Shown piece after piece: positions 1 to 9,016 of a DNA stretch of 64,000 bases. The DNA lies in NCBI GenBank assembly GCA_015075005.1, contig JABTVC010000002.1, positions 434,001 to 498,000 on the forward strand, given 5' to 3'. The stretch comes from Planctomycetia bacterium. GTDB taxonomy: Bacteria; Planctomycetota; Brocadiia; Brocadiales; Brocadiaceae. Position 1 is the first letter of the stretch. Each line of letters begins with the position of its first letter. The position numbers were made by a program, and so were the translations under genes. A model generated the notes under the pieces. It searched no databases. It had not been told where the DNA came from and worked only from the letters and a program-made list of their open reading frames with translations.

Positions 1-1
1 G

Positions 2-847
2 TCACAGTTTGATATTCAGGGCAAATTGCACCACACCCGTGAGGGAATTGCATGGGTTGAGGGGGGCAGGGCCGGGATTGCACGATGGACCTTTTCCGGT
101 CTCCGGAAAAATCCCGCAAACAAAGCTATCTTTGAAGCAGAGTTTAACCTAAAGATAGAAAGTAGCCGGGGGTTTGCTGACACGATTCCGCTATTTGTGA
201 GTGTTGAGGATGCCAATCGCCACCAATGGAAAACTGAAGTTTTGCCGGCAAGGGCAGATAAACCATTCATAGTAAAGCTAGGCGCTGAAGGGGTTCAGGA
301 AAATAGTATCTTGCATATTACGGTTTTCCCTGTACATCCGGCTGACTACATTGGTGTAACAGCGAAGGATGTTAAGATGTTTTCGGTACAAAAAGGTTTT
401 GTGACAAATTATGCAAAGGCGGTTGTTGTAACCTTTTTAAAATTTTTGTTGATCGTAGTTATTGCTGTAATGGGATCCACCTATCTGTCTGCACCGGTTA
501 GTATAGTATCCGCCTTCGTAGTTTTCTTGTGTGGACACACATTAGAATATATCAAGGATTTCTCTTTGCTCATTCAGTGCCACGATATGCATGAACATGC
601 CTTGCCGGCTATGCTGAAAAAACCCAACACACTTCTTGTCTATATGGATTATCTTCTGAAAAAGCCCCTGGAATGGATTTCGTTTGTTTTGCCTGATTTT
701 AAAAGATTTGACAGTTTGAAATTTCTCCTGAAAGGCATAGATATCCCTTTAGAAACCGTTGGGGTTTCTTTCGGATATACCGCTCTATATGCCGGTATTT
801 GCCTCTTTATATCTGCGATCATATTTAAAAAAAGAGAGTTTTTCTAA
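2..847 (+). CDS. Integral membrane protein, probable ABC-2-type permease subunit (5' partial)
   Basis: The reading frame is open from base 2, so the gene begins before the window; the TTG at 26 is not a convincing start. The visible part has a soluble domain of about 130 residues rich in beta-type sequence. Hydrophobic segments follow near residues 135-175 and 245-267, counted from base 26. The C-terminus, with a final membrane helix and a short basic tail, resembles ABC-2 type permease subunits, but no diagnostic motif is visible. The next gene starts 3 bases downstream, so the two are probably co-translated. The family assignment is inference. Confidence 0.5.
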   Translation, partial: SQFDIQGKLHHTREGIAWVEGGRAGIARWTFSGLRKNPANKAIFEAEFNLKIESSRGFADTIPLFVSVEDANRHQWKTEVLPARADKPFIVKLGAEGVQENSILHITVFPVHPADYIGVTAKDVKMFSVQKGFVTNYAKAVVVTFLKFLLIVVIAVMGSTYLSAPVSIVSAFVVFLCGHTLEYIKDFSLLIQCHDMHEHALPAMLKKPNTLLVYMDYLLKKPLEWISFVLPDFKRFDSLKFLLKGIDIPLETVGVSFGYTALYAGICLFISAIIFKKREFF

Positions 848-850
848 CCA

Positions 851-1678
851 TTGAGAAACCGGAAGAAGAGGATTGGTTTTTTATTCATACTCCTGTGCGG
901 TATTTTTTTTATACAAACAAGGGTTATTTCGTTCCGCAATACACCGGGGACAGATGCATTACGCTATGACCCAACGGAAAGTATTCCGCTGCTTCTCCTG
1001 GGGGGATTCAGGGGGATTGCGGTAGATTTTCTCTGGGCAAGGGCCATTGCCCGATACGAAGAAAAAAAATATTATGAGCTGTTAACTATAAACAATCTTA
1101 TCGCTAAGTTACAACCGAACTTTCCGGCAGTTTGGATTTTCCAATCGTGGAATATGGCATATAATATTGCCCATGACTGGGATGCACCGCAGAACAAGTG
1201 GAAATGGATATATACGGGATTAAACTTTGCAAAGAAAGGGGCTATAAAAAATCCCGATAATGGCGATCTTTTCTTTGAGCTGGGATATATGTATTTGCAT
1301 CTATTCGACCAGCGTTTTTTTAAATACGCGCCTTATTATAGGGAACAATTAAAGAAAGATGCGGGAGAAGACAATTACGAGGAAGCACTCTCCTGGTTAA
1401 GGAAGTCTCTTTTCCATGCCCCTAAATTACATAATAGAATGGCCATAGAGAGAACAGTTTGCCACGCCTTATGGCATGCGGCGCTGTGTGCCGAAAAGGA
1501 AGGGAGCTTTGACAGGGCGCTCCACTATACAGAGTCAGCCTCGAAGGAATGGGAAACGTATCGTGCTAATCATCCGGAGGATACTTCAGCGCAGGTAAGT
1601 GAATTTGTCAGTATGCTTGAAAAGAAGAGGGAGTTTTTGCAAGTACGCCGTTTCCAGAAGGAAGACGTGTGGGAGTAA
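851..1678 (+). CDS. Membrane-anchored TPR-like protein of unknown function
   Basis: This is a 275-residue protein starting with TTG, 3 bases after the preceding stop. Residues 8-25 form a single N-terminal membrane anchor after a basic stretch, so the rest probably lies outside the cytoplasmic face. The body is helical, rich in Trp, Tyr and Leu, and has the paired-helix spacing of tetratricopeptide-like repeats, for example around residues 140-165 and 205-235. Tight spacing to the permease-like gene suggests a shared transport or envelope role. I recognise no enzymatic motif. The specific function is unknown. Confidence 0.55.
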   Translation: MRNRKKRIGFLFILLCGIFFIQTRVISFRNTPGTDALRYDPTESIPLLLLGGFRGIAVDFLWARAIARYEEKKYYELLTINNLIAKLQPNFPAVWIFQSWNMAYNIAHDWDAPQNKWKWIYTGLNFAKKGAIKNPDNGDLFFELGYMYLHLFDQRFFKYAPYYREQLKKDAGEDNYEEALSWLRKSLFHAPKLHNRMAIERTVCHALWHAALCAEKEGSFDRALHYTESASKEWETYRANHPEDTSAQVSEFVSMLEKKREFLQVRRFQKEDVWE

Positions 1679-1747
1679 AATTGCGGGTAATGTTCTGATA
1701 AATGCAATGAAATCGTTAGAAAACAGAAAGGAGAATGATGTAAGTTG

Positions 1748-4174
1748 ATGAATAAATTTTTGCGTAAACTTTTTTTTAGAAATAACCGTCTTAGCATTGT
1801 TATGATACTCTTGATGCTAACGACCCTGATCTTTGGGGTATCACGGTCGGGATTATTTTCTCACAACGTCCAGGCGCAGACTGCGCCAAAGACGAGTGAA
1901 GAGAAACCCGTGTTCGAGCTTGGAGAATCCACTCAAAAGGACAGGCCGTTGTTTGAACTGGAAGGTACTGTGCATACGGTAACGGGAGAGACATCGCATA
2001 CAATACCAAGATTGTGGTGGATTGCACCGATTGGCGCACTGTGCGCTCTTTTTTTTGCCCGAAAATTTTACAAGGAGGTCATGAAGGCGCCCGAATGTAA
2101 TGACAAAATGAAATCGATCGCCGGGCACGTCAGAGAGGGTGCTTACGCCTACTTGAAACAACAATACAAAGTTGTGAGTATATTTTTTGCCGGTGCCTTT
2201 CTTGTACTGCTTTTGATCTCCTTTGGATTACATGCCCAGTCTACCGTAGTTCCTTTTGCGTTCCTATCCAGTGGTTTCTTGTCTGGACTTGCTGGTTTTC
2301 TGGGAATGAAGACAGCCACCAGTGCGAGTTCAAGGACTGCAGAAGGTGCACGAAAATCGTTGAATCAGGGTCTCCAGGTTGCATTCAGAAGTGGTGCCGT
2401 AATGGGGTTAATCGTGGTAGGCGTGGGGCATTTAGACGTTTCTTTGTGGTTTTTTGTGTTCCGTAAATTTACCAATGTGTCGTTGCTTGATATGGCAATG
2501 ATGCTGCCGTGCTTTGGTATCGGCGCCAGTTCTCAGGCCTTGTTTGCGAGGGTGGGCGGCGGGATATTCACAAAGGCTGCCGATGTGGGGGCTGATTTGG
2601 TGGGTAAAGTAGAGGCGGGCATTCCCGAAGACGATCCAAGAAATCCTGCTACCATTGCAGATAACGTTGGAGACAACGTCGGCGACGTGGCAGGTATGGG
2701 CGCAGATTTATATGAATCGTATTATAATTCCATGCTGGCTTGCGCAGCGTTGGGGGTAACCGCTGGTCTTGGTATCGCCGGAATGGTTGTGCCAATGATT
2801 TTGGCAGGGCTGGGTATCTTCCTCTCCATTATAGGAATTTACGCGGTTAAGACAAAGGAAGAGGCCTCCCAAAAAGAACTCCTGAAGGCATTGGGAAAGG
2901 GAATCAACCTCAGTTCAATCCTGATCTTAATTACCTCCGCTGCAATTATTAAGTATATGCTGCCTCAAAACTTTGGCGTTTGGGGCTCGATCGTGACAGG
3001 ATTGATAGCAGGGGTTATCATCGGTAAGGGTACAGAATATTATACCTCTTCCAATTATTCTCCGACAAAGGGTATTGCTGCACAAGCAAAGACGGGTCCC
3101 GCAACGGTGATTATTGATGGCATTGCCACGGGTATGATGTCTACGATTATCCCCGTTATTACTATTTCTGTTGCGATCTTATTAAGTTATGTCTTTGCGG
3201 GCGGTTTTTCAAATATTTCACTTGGCCTTTACGGGATCGCCATTGCGGCAGTTGGTATGCTTTCTACCTTGGGGCTAACCCTGGCAACGGATGCTTATGG
3301 GCCCATTGCTGATAATGCCGGCGGTAATGCGGAAATGAGTGGTCTTGAGCCCTTCGTAAGGGAAAGAACGGATGCGCTCGATGCATTAGGAAATACAACG
3401 GCTGCAACAGGAAAGGGCTTTGCTATTGGTTCTGCCGCACTTACGGCGATGGCGTTGATTGCCTCATTTGTTGAACAAATAAAGGTAGGGTTAGAAAAGT
3501 CGGGGGTTACGGTCATTCAGGTTGCCGGAACCTCCATGGATTTAGCTAGTGCAAAATTATCAGATCTTATGTATTATTTAGATGTTACCTTGATTAATCC
3601 AAAGGTGTTAATAGGCTTGTTCGTAGGTGGCCTGTCATCGTTTATCTTCAGTGCTATGACAATGAAGGCCGTAGGCCGTGCCGCAGGAAGCATGGTAGAG
3701 GAAGTCAGGAGGCAATTCAGAGAAATTGCGGGAATTATGGATGGAACAGGAAAACCCGATTATGCTGCGTGTGTGGCGATTAGTACGAAAGGGGCACAGA
3801 GAGAAATGCTCCTTCCTTCTCTCCTGGCCTTATTGGTGCCTATTGTAACGGGTTTAATGCTGGGTGTACCAGGCGTCATAGGGCTTTTGGCCGGCAGCTT
3901 AACCACGGGGTTCCTGCTGGCGGTTTTTATGGCCAATGCGGGGGGAGCCTGGGATAATGCCAAAAAATATATTGAGAGCGGAGTGTATGGAGGAAAGGGT
4001 TCTCCGGCGCACAAGGCCGCTGTCGTGGGTGATACAGTAGGGGACCCCTTCAAAGATACATCCGGCCCTTCTTTGAACATACTGCTGAAACTTATGTCAA
4101 TTGTATCCGTTGTCTTTGCCGGAATTATTATTAAATTTTCACCAAAAATAGGCGCCCTTTTGCACCTTCAGTAA
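1748..4174 (+). CDS. hppA: Membrane-bound ion-translocating pyrophosphatase (V-type H+/Na+-PPase)
   Basis: It hydrolyses cytoplasmic pyrophosphate and pumps H+ (or Na+) across a membrane. The 808-residue protein has about 16 predicted membrane segments. The pyrophosphate site motif DVGADLVGKVE is followed by the Asp-rich stretch DNVGDNVGDVAG, and the C-terminal site GDTVGDPFKDT is intact. The motif GNTTAATGKG carries Ala where K+-independent enzymes have Lys, which points to the K+-dependent subclass. Before the core there is an extra segment of about 85 residues, with a signal-like hydrophobic stretch (residues 15-35) ending in VQAQ. ATG 1748 follows an AAAGGAG site; the preceding TTG codon is unlikely. 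In anammox bacteria such pumps are thought to act on the anammoxosome membrane; that location is inference here. Confidence 0.95.
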   Translation: MNKFLRKLFFRNNRLSIVMILLMLTTLIFGVSRSGLFSHNVQAQTAPKTSEEKPVFELGESTQKDRPLFELEGTVHTVTGETSHTIPRLWWIAPIGALCALFFARKFYKEVMKAPECNDKMKSIAGHVREGAYAYLKQQYKVVSIFFAGAFLVLLLISFGLHAQSTVVPFAFLSSGFLSGLAGFLGMKTATSASSRTAEGARKSLNQGLQVAFRSGAVMGLIVVGVGHLDVSLWFFVFRKFTNVSLLDMAMMLPCFGIGASSQALFARVGGGIFTKAADVGADLVGKVEAGIPEDDPRNPATIADNVGDNVGDVAGMGADLYESYYNSMLACAALGVTAGLGIAGMVVPMILAGLGIFLSIIGIYAVKTKEEASQKELLKALGKGINLSSILILITSAAIIKYMLPQNFGVWGSIVTGLIAGVIIGKGTEYYTSSNYSPTKGIAAQAKTGPATVIIDGIATGMMSTIIPVITISVAILLSYVFAGGFSNISLGLYGIAIAAVGMLSTLGLTLATDAYGPIADNAGGNAEMSGLEPFVRERTDALDALGNTTAATGKGFAIGSAALTAMALIASFVEQIKVGLEKSGVTVIQVAGTSMDLASAKLSDLMYYLDVTLINPKVLIGLFVGGLSSFIFSAMTMKAVGRAAGSMVEEVRRQFREIAGIMDGTGKPDYAACVAISTKGAQREMLLPSLLALLVPIVTGLMLGVPGVIGLLAGSLTTGFLLAVFMANAGGAWDNAKKYIESGVYGGKGSPAHKAAVVGDTVGDPFKDTSGPSLNILLKLMSIVSVVFAGIIIKFSPKIGALLHLQ

Positions 4175-4197
4175 AAGGGAAAAAAACACAGAGGATT

Positions 4198-4227
4198 TGT
4201 AAGGGCGAACGGTCGTTCGCCCTTACA
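4198..4227. repeat. Perfect 13-bp inverted repeat after hppA
   Basis: TGTAAGGGCGAAC is followed by four bases and then its exact reverse complement. It lies 24 bases after the hppA stop and could act as a transcription terminator, though no T-run follows. A degraded relative may lie near 19740, where a GGGC...GTTCGCCC arrangement recurs, so it may instead belong to a dispersed palindromic repeat family. Confidence 0.65.
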
Positions 4228-4276
4228 TGCAAGGCTGTGTCCAATCCGAAAGTACCCTTAAAAATGGGAGATAGGT

Positions 4277-4534
4277 ATGTCTGATATGATAATTACAGAT
4301 AGGGATGACAGAATATGCCCGAATACAAATTGTCAATACGACAATCATGTAAAAGGTGCAAATTTCTGTGTCCTCTGCGGCACGCTTTTGTATCACCGGT
4401 GTGAAAATTGCCTTGATGTAAACCCCCGATACGCAAGATTTTGTTACTATTGTGGAAGCAGTTTGTCAGAAGTAAAACCCGCAGTCCAATACGATGCCGA
4501 TTTTGGTGAAAATTTTGGCACAAAGCAGCGATAA
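4277..4534 (+). CDS. Small double zinc-ribbon protein
   Basis: This 85-residue protein carries cysteine pairs CPNTNC, CVLCG, CENC and CYYCG, which form two zinc-ribbon knuckles, as in the DZR family. A GGGAG site lies upstream of ATG 4277. The last 41 bases overlap the longest reading of the rsfS frame, so expression is likely coupled to it. Zinc ribbons of this kind bind nucleic acid or protein partners; no specific partner is evident. Confidence 0.7.
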   Translation: MSDMIITDRDDRICPNTNCQYDNHVKGANFCVLCGTLLYHRCENCLDVNPRYARFCYYCGSSLSEVKPAVQYDADFGENFGTKQR

Positions 4535-4907
4535 ACTTTCGGGAGGAATAACAACGTTAGATTCAAAAGAGATTGCAGGTCTTTGCGCGAGAATTGCAGA
4601 CGATAAGAAAGCGGAAGATATTCTCATATTTGATGTGAAGAATTTGACTTCTATTGCAGACTTCTTTGTTATTTGCAGCGGTTTAAATAAGCGACAATTA
4701 CAGAGTATCGCAGACGAGATAGAATTACAGTTGCATAGTTATGGTATCCATTGGGTAGGTACTGAAGGATATTCCGATGCCCGATGGATACTCATGGACT
4801 ATGGCGATGTGATTGTGCATCTTTTCGACAAAGATATGCGGCATTTTTACGATTTGGAATTCTTGTGGGGTGATGCACGAAAAGTGCCGTGGAAAGCCAA
4901 TACCTAA
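4494..4907 (+). CDS. rsfS: Ribosomal silencing factor RsfS (Iojap family)
   Basis: RsfS binds ribosomal protein uL14 and blocks joining of the ribosomal subunits in slow-growing cells. Family hallmarks are visible: DKKAEDILIFDV, the ADFFVICSG core and the motif YGDVIVHLF, followed by the Tyr-Asp-Leu-Glu and LWGDA region. The start is uncertain. ATG 4494 gives 137 residues, longer than usual. A strong GGGAGG at 4541-4546 points to initiation near 4554-4557, but only ACG or TTA codons stand there. GTG 4506 and TTG 4515 are alternatives. Confidence 0.9.
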   Translation: MPILVKILAQSSDKLSGGITTLDSKEIAGLCARIADDKKAEDILIFDVKNLTSIADFFVICSGLNKRQLQSIADEIELQLHSYGIHWVGTEGYSDARWILMDYGDVIVHLFDKDMRHFYDLEFLWGDARKVPWKANT

Positions 4908-5158
4908 AATGATGAATATTTAGAATACGTATTCTTTTGAGTGCGCGCAGGACTTGCCAGACCAGAAATACCTAATTTTTGGGATCTTTTAATATTTTTA
5001 ATCCTCCGGCTTTCTTCGCGTCGTTTTTTTTCCGAAGGTTTTTCAAAATACGCTATACGCTTTGCTTGATTGATAATACCTTCTTTATCGCACATTTTCT
5101 TAAATCTTCTTAATGCTTCTCGTATATTTTCGTCTGAGGTTATTTGCATTTTCGCCAT
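4904..5158 (-). CDS. rpsU: 30S ribosomal protein bS21
   Basis: This 84-residue basic protein has the S21 pattern: EALRRFKKMCDKEGI followed by AKRIAYFEKPSEKKR and a Lys/Arg-rich tail. S21 binds the 30S platform and helps start-site selection. It converges tail to tail with rsfS, overlapping by 4 bases. A near-consensus promoter lies upstream at 5212-5240 on the same strand. The tail after residue 60 is longer than in enterobacterial S21. Confidence 0.92.
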   Translation of the reverse strand: MAKMQITSDENIREALRRFKKMCDKEGIINQAKRIAYFEKPSEKKRREESRRIKNIKRSQKLGISGLASPARTQKNTYSKYSSF

Positions 5159-5211
5159 AAATAGACCACGAATCCTTTCTGTAAAGTATTTTTAGAATTT
5201 AGAAAAGTAGC

Positions 5212-5240
5212 ATTATAATTTATATCGTATTCTACGTCAA
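5212..5240 (-). promoter_or_regulatory. Sigma-70-type promoter for rpsU
   Basis: Read on the minus strand this is TTGACG, a 17-base spacer and TATAAT. It sits about 55 bases upstream of the rpsU start codon in the divergent gap between rpsU and trpD. Spacing and hexamers are close to consensus. Confidence 0.65.
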
Positions 5241-5266
5241 GCGAAAAACTTCTGTTTGCATCAGGC

Positions 5267-6280
5267 ATGTTGATAAAAGAAGCCATCTCCAGGTTAGTAA
5301 ACAACCAGCATCTCAGTCTTGAAGAAAGCCGGACTGTAATGACGCAAATCATGGAAGGCGCCGCCAGCGAAGCACAGATTGCCTCTTTCATTACAGCCTT
5401 GCGTATGAAGGGGGAAACTGTCGAAGAAATAACAGGATGTACTATAGCCATGCGAAAAAAGGCTATCAGGATAGATGCTGGTGAGGGCATTATCGTTGAT
5501 ACCTGTGGAACGGGTGGAGATGCCAGAAACACATTTAATATCTCTACTGCAACTGCCTTTGTCGCTGCTGGTGCTGGTCTGAAGGTGGCAAAACACGGTA
5601 ATAAGGCATCTTCCAGCCCGTGCGGAAGTGCAGACGTATTAAAACGGTTAGGCGTCAATATTGAAGCTGATGTCAAGACGGTAGAAAAATGCATTGCAAT
5701 AGCCAGTATTGGATTTCTCTTTGCTCCTTTGTTGCACCAGGCAATGAAATACGCTATTGGTACTCGAAAAGAAATCAGGATTCGCACCATATTCAACATC
5801 ATTGGTCCTTTAGCAAATCCTGCCGGGGCCATCCATCGTATCCTTGGTGTTTATAGTGAGCACATGACCCTCGTTATGGCGGAGGCATTGAAAATGCTGG
5901 GAGACACCCATGCATTTGTTGTGCATGGATTAGATGGTTTAGACGAAATAACAATAACGGACAAGACCAAGGTTTGTGAGCTCGCCGGGAATACCATAAA
6001 AAGTTATTATTTAAATCCGGAAGACTTTGGTATAAAAAAGGCAAGGCTTTCTGAATTGACGGTAAATACCCCGGATGAAAGTGCCATGGCCATCAGAGAG
6101 GTCTTGAATGGTATTCGCGGCCCGAAAAGAGACGTAGTACTTTTAAACGCAGCGGCTGCAATCATTGCTGGAGGACTGGCAGACGATTTTAAAGAAGGAC
6201 TGGAAATCGGTGCGCAATCTATCGATTCTGGTAATGCAAAAGGCACACTCAAAAAGTTAATGGAAATCAGCTGGCTATAA
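5267..6280 (+). CDS. trpD: Anthranilate phosphoribosyltransferase
   Basis: It transfers phosphoribose from PRPP to anthranilate, the second step of tryptophan synthesis, in the cytoplasm. The PRPP-binding glycine motif CGTGGDARNTFNIST is near residue 84. The conserved motif KHGNKASSSPCGSADVLKRL is near residue 109. The length of 337 residues is normal. No other trp gene is nearby, so the pathway is dispersed in this genome. The gene is divergent from rpsU. Confidence 0.96.
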   Translation: MLIKEAISRLVNNQHLSLEESRTVMTQIMEGAASEAQIASFITALRMKGETVEEITGCTIAMRKKAIRIDAGEGIIVDTCGTGGDARNTFNISTATAFVAAGAGLKVAKHGNKASSSPCGSADVLKRLGVNIEADVKTVEKCIAIASIGFLFAPLLHQAMKYAIGTRKEIRIRTIFNIIGPLANPAGAIHRILGVYSEHMTLVMAEALKMLGDTHAFVVHGLDGLDEITITDKTKVCELAGNTIKSYYLNPEDFGIKKARLSELTVNTPDESAMAIREVLNGIRGPKRDVVLLNAAAAIIAGGLADDFKEGLEIGAQSIDSGNAKGTLKKLMEISWL

Positions 6281-6502
6281 TGTGCCCCAAAAACAGCGAG
6301 AATTTAGGGCCAGGTCTTTACTCCTGACATAGGGTTGTGCGTGTGATAAATGGCTGTTTTTCATATTTAGTAATTAAAATACGAAGGTCTGACCCACCAG
6401 GCTCCATTCTGCATTCCGAACACGCCAGTCTAAACTCTTAATTCAGTATGTCGATTGTCTTTGGTGGCTTGCGCAAGGAGTCGTCTGAGAGTCAACTTGG
6501 AT

Positions 6503-6622
6503 TTAGTAGCGGCCCTCTATAACAAGCCTTTCATCTTCCGGCGATACTTCAACCGGTGAATCCTGTTCTATCCCTGCCTCATTAGCGAATGATTTTGGAA
6601 TTCGCAATGCAAGGTTAAATTG
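6503..6622 (-). pseudogene. Remnant of a MazE/AbrB-type antitoxin
   Basis: In the 462-base gap between trpD and the RluA gene, the minus strand reads NLALRIPKSFANEAGIE, followed by VEVSPEDERLVIEGRY and a stop. This matches the body of MazE-like SpoVT/AbrB antitoxins. The N-terminal strand and a start codon are absent; an in-frame TAA lies just upstream. No MazF-like partner is visible. The rest of the gap holds nothing I recognise. Confidence 0.6.
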
Positions 6623-6742
6623 AAAAAATAATTAAAGACAGACACTATTTGTTTGTGCTTTTCTTTCTATAGCAGCATAGTAAAGATGGGCGGTTTGTGT
6701 GTAATTGAAATCCGCTCAATCTGCAGATTATAGACAGGTTTT

Positions 6743-7441
6743 TCATACGTTATCAAAAAAACTTTTAAAGAAACCAGGTATCTCAGCCTCAAAGGTTAGT
6801 TCTTTGCCGCTGTGTGGATGCCGAAATGTTAGATAGTGTGAATGGAGGGCCAGGCGGCTCTTCAGCTCGCCTTTTTTACCATATTTCGTATCACCAACGA
6901 GGGGATGTCCTTTCTCAGAGAAATGAACCCGTATCTGGTTTTTTTTACCCGTTAATAATTCAATTTCAAGTAAACTAAATTTTTTCGCTTCTTTTAGCAC
7001 TTTATAACGGGTTTTCGCTAATTCCCCTTTTCTCGAATCCTTGACCGAAGAAACTTCATAATTATCGTTTTCGGCTAAATACGAAGTGATCGTGCCGGTT
7101 TTTTCAGGTAATATTCCATGAACTACTGCCACATATTTTTTCTTAACACCTTTCCATTGAAGTTTAAGGTTTTCTTTGGCTTCAAAACTCTTGGCAAACA
7201 CAAGCACACCAGAAGTATCACGGTCCAATCGATGCACAGCAAAGAGTTGTTTTTTTGATTTAAGGCTGCCCTTCCGTATATAGTTGGTTAAAATATGATG
7301 AGCTGTTTTTTCTTTTTCATACGTTGCTTCTACCGTCAATAAGCCAGAGCTCTTGTCGATAACGACAATATGCTGGTCTTCGTAGAGGATCGTTAGGCCC
7401 TTGGGTCTGTGTCTATAAGGTATAGGCTTCATTTCTTTCAT
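6743..7441 (-). CDS. RluA-family RNA pseudouridine synthase
   Basis: It isomerises uridine to pseudouridine in rRNA or tRNA. The catalytic motif HRLDRDTSGVLVFAKS contains the active-site Asp, and the C-terminal motifs KKNQIRVHF and LVGDTKYG are typical. At 232 residues it lacks an N-terminal S4 RNA-binding domain, so it resembles the short RluA/TruC-like subgroup. The modified position cannot be read from sequence. It stands alone between remnants. Confidence 0.88.
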   Translation of the reverse strand: MKEMKPIPYRHRPKGLTILYEDQHIVVIDKSSGLLTVEATYEKEKTAHHILTNYIRKGSLKSKKQLFAVHRLDRDTSGVLVFAKSFEAKENLKLQWKGVKKKYVAVVHGILPEKTGTITSYLAENDNYEVSSVKDSRKGELAKTRYKVLKEAKKFSLLEIELLTGKKNQIRVHFSEKGHPLVGDTKYGKKGELKSRLALHSHYLTFRHPHSGKELTFEAEIPGFFKSFFDNV

Positions 7442-7580
7442 AGTACGAATATAATCGGGTTAGCGGGACGTGTCAACGAAAATGATAAATCCGGTCCATG
7501 CGTTTGTTTATTTCCAAACGGAATATTCCATGTCTGGGTTGATTAATCCAGGGTGATATCGGCAATCTCCTTTGAAGCGG

Positions 7581-8669
7581 TTAGTTCAAATACCCGACCT
7601 CTCCGGTGCTGCCCTCCCGAACGCCCCTGTGAATAATCAGGTTTTTCCCTTGAAATACCCCTGAATTATAGGCATCCTGACATGTTTTGGAATACCTGGA
7701 AGTGGCCCGGGTACGCCGGGGATTTCTTTGGTGATAAAATTCCTTGAGCCGGGGGTCTCCCTTCCATACCAGTTTCCGGGATACATTTTCCGTCACCCTG
7801 CATTCCAGTTTGTGATAAAAACCTTCTAAAAGTCCGTAGATAAAAGTCCTTCGGTGCCTGTTCCCGTTGATAGTATTTTTCTCCTTGTACTCCATCCATA
7901 AAAATTCGGAGATGTTTTGAAGATAATAATAGACATATTCTGCCATTTCGACATTTTCCGGTGTCCCATAAATTTCCAAAATCCGGCCACGCTGGTTTCT
8001 ATGTTGGTCGTACCCGAACGTCCAGATGGCCTCTACAAAAAAATATTTGCAAAGTATCGCGCTGATTGTGGACTTCGCAGGGTCTCTCCGTCCCATTTCA
8101 CCAACGTGCTTATGAACGTAGTTCCATTTCGTCTGAGTATCCAGGAGCGACAGGTTATGTCTTAACAGCAACTCATGGGCCTTTGCCATGGCAGTCTGGG
8201 CCTCGTGTTCGTTGGGGCTTTGGGCTAATGCCAGCAGTTTATGAACCTTATCCAGGATCTGGTGGTTTTCCGAACTTGCGGTGAATCTGTTTTTGCGTTT
8301 CTCCATCCAGACTTGAATATCGCCCGTAGCCGTTGGATCAATTCCCTTTTCCCGGCAAACCCTCCTGAATGCCTCTCCGTGAGGAATTTCCTCACGGATC
8401 CCTAAGACCTCCTCCACGTACTGGTGCGCCATTTCATGGCAAAGAACCTCTTGTACGCATTCCCAGGCGTACGTCTTGATCAGGATAATGCTGATGGAAA
8501 GACACCGGTGACAACCGCCTTTCCACCTGCCCAATGCCACTGCTGAATACGATAGTTCATAGTTTGGGGGGCGCATAGAGTCTTTAAAGTAAAGGAAATT
8601 TGCCGTTTTCCAGTCTTCATTTAATTGTTTAATCCATGCGGTTTTTATCTTGTCGTTTATATCAGTCAT
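7581..8669 (-). CDS. SprT-like zinc metalloprotease domain protein with DUF2786 domain
   Basis: The 362-residue protein begins with a SprT-like segment holding the zinc motif HEMAHQYVEE near residue 80 and the later His of PHGEAF. A DUF2786-type helical segment (KVHKLLALAQSPNEHEAQTA) follows near residue 142. The remainder is rich in Tyr, Arg and Trp. SprT/Spartan domains cleave DNA-protein crosslinks in eukaryotes; the bacterial role is unproven. No operon partner is visible. Flanking gaps are 139 and 347 bases. Confidence 0.75.
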   Translation of the reverse strand: MTDINDKIKTAWIKQLNEDWKTANFLYFKDSMRPPNYELSYSAVALGRWKGGCHRCLSISIILIKTYAWECVQEVLCHEMAHQYVEEVLGIREEIPHGEAFRRVCREKGIDPTATGDIQVWMEKRKNRFTASSENHQILDKVHKLLALAQSPNEHEAQTAMAKAHELLLRHNLSLLDTQTKWNYVHKHVGEMGRRDPAKSTISAILCKYFFVEAIWTFGYDQHRNQRGRILEIYGTPENVEMAEYVYYYLQNISEFLWMEYKEKNTINGNRHRRTFIYGLLEGFYHKLECRVTENVSRKLVWKGDPRLKEFYHQRNPRRTRATSRYSKTCQDAYNSGVFQGKNLIIHRGVREGSTGEVGYLN

Positions 8670-9016
8670 GGGATAAAAAGAGGGAGGCTTTCTCTAGTAT
8701 TAAAAAAGGACACCTCTCTCATATTTCCCCGTTGAGTTATATGGCGGGGATGATCTATGGCACATATCCTTGGTATTCCGGGCATAAAGTGAGATTATCC
8801 CTATTATGGCTTGCATGTCAATGGAAATATAGGAATCTCCGGAATTACGTATCCTGGGTTATCCGTTATGTTAGAGAGTAATTCTGTAATGGGTGAAATG
8901 AATTTGAACAGTAGAGACAAATTTATAAAAGGGGTGGAGTTTATCAATGGGAACGGCAAGTTCAGTTATGATTATTGTAGGAAAAATCTCAGGCAAGTTC
9001 CGTTGTTCCATAAAGT
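8670..9016. other. 347-base gap, nothing recognised
   Basis: Reading frames here are short and show no family resemblance. The segment lies upstream of the SprT-like gene and downstream of the decarboxylase, both on the minus strand. No strong hairpin or promoter of consensus quality was found. Confidence 0.4.

Noticed and set aside
5140-5832. Long minus-strand frame opposite trpD
   Set aside because: It is the antisense of the well-supported trpD gene, with no family features.
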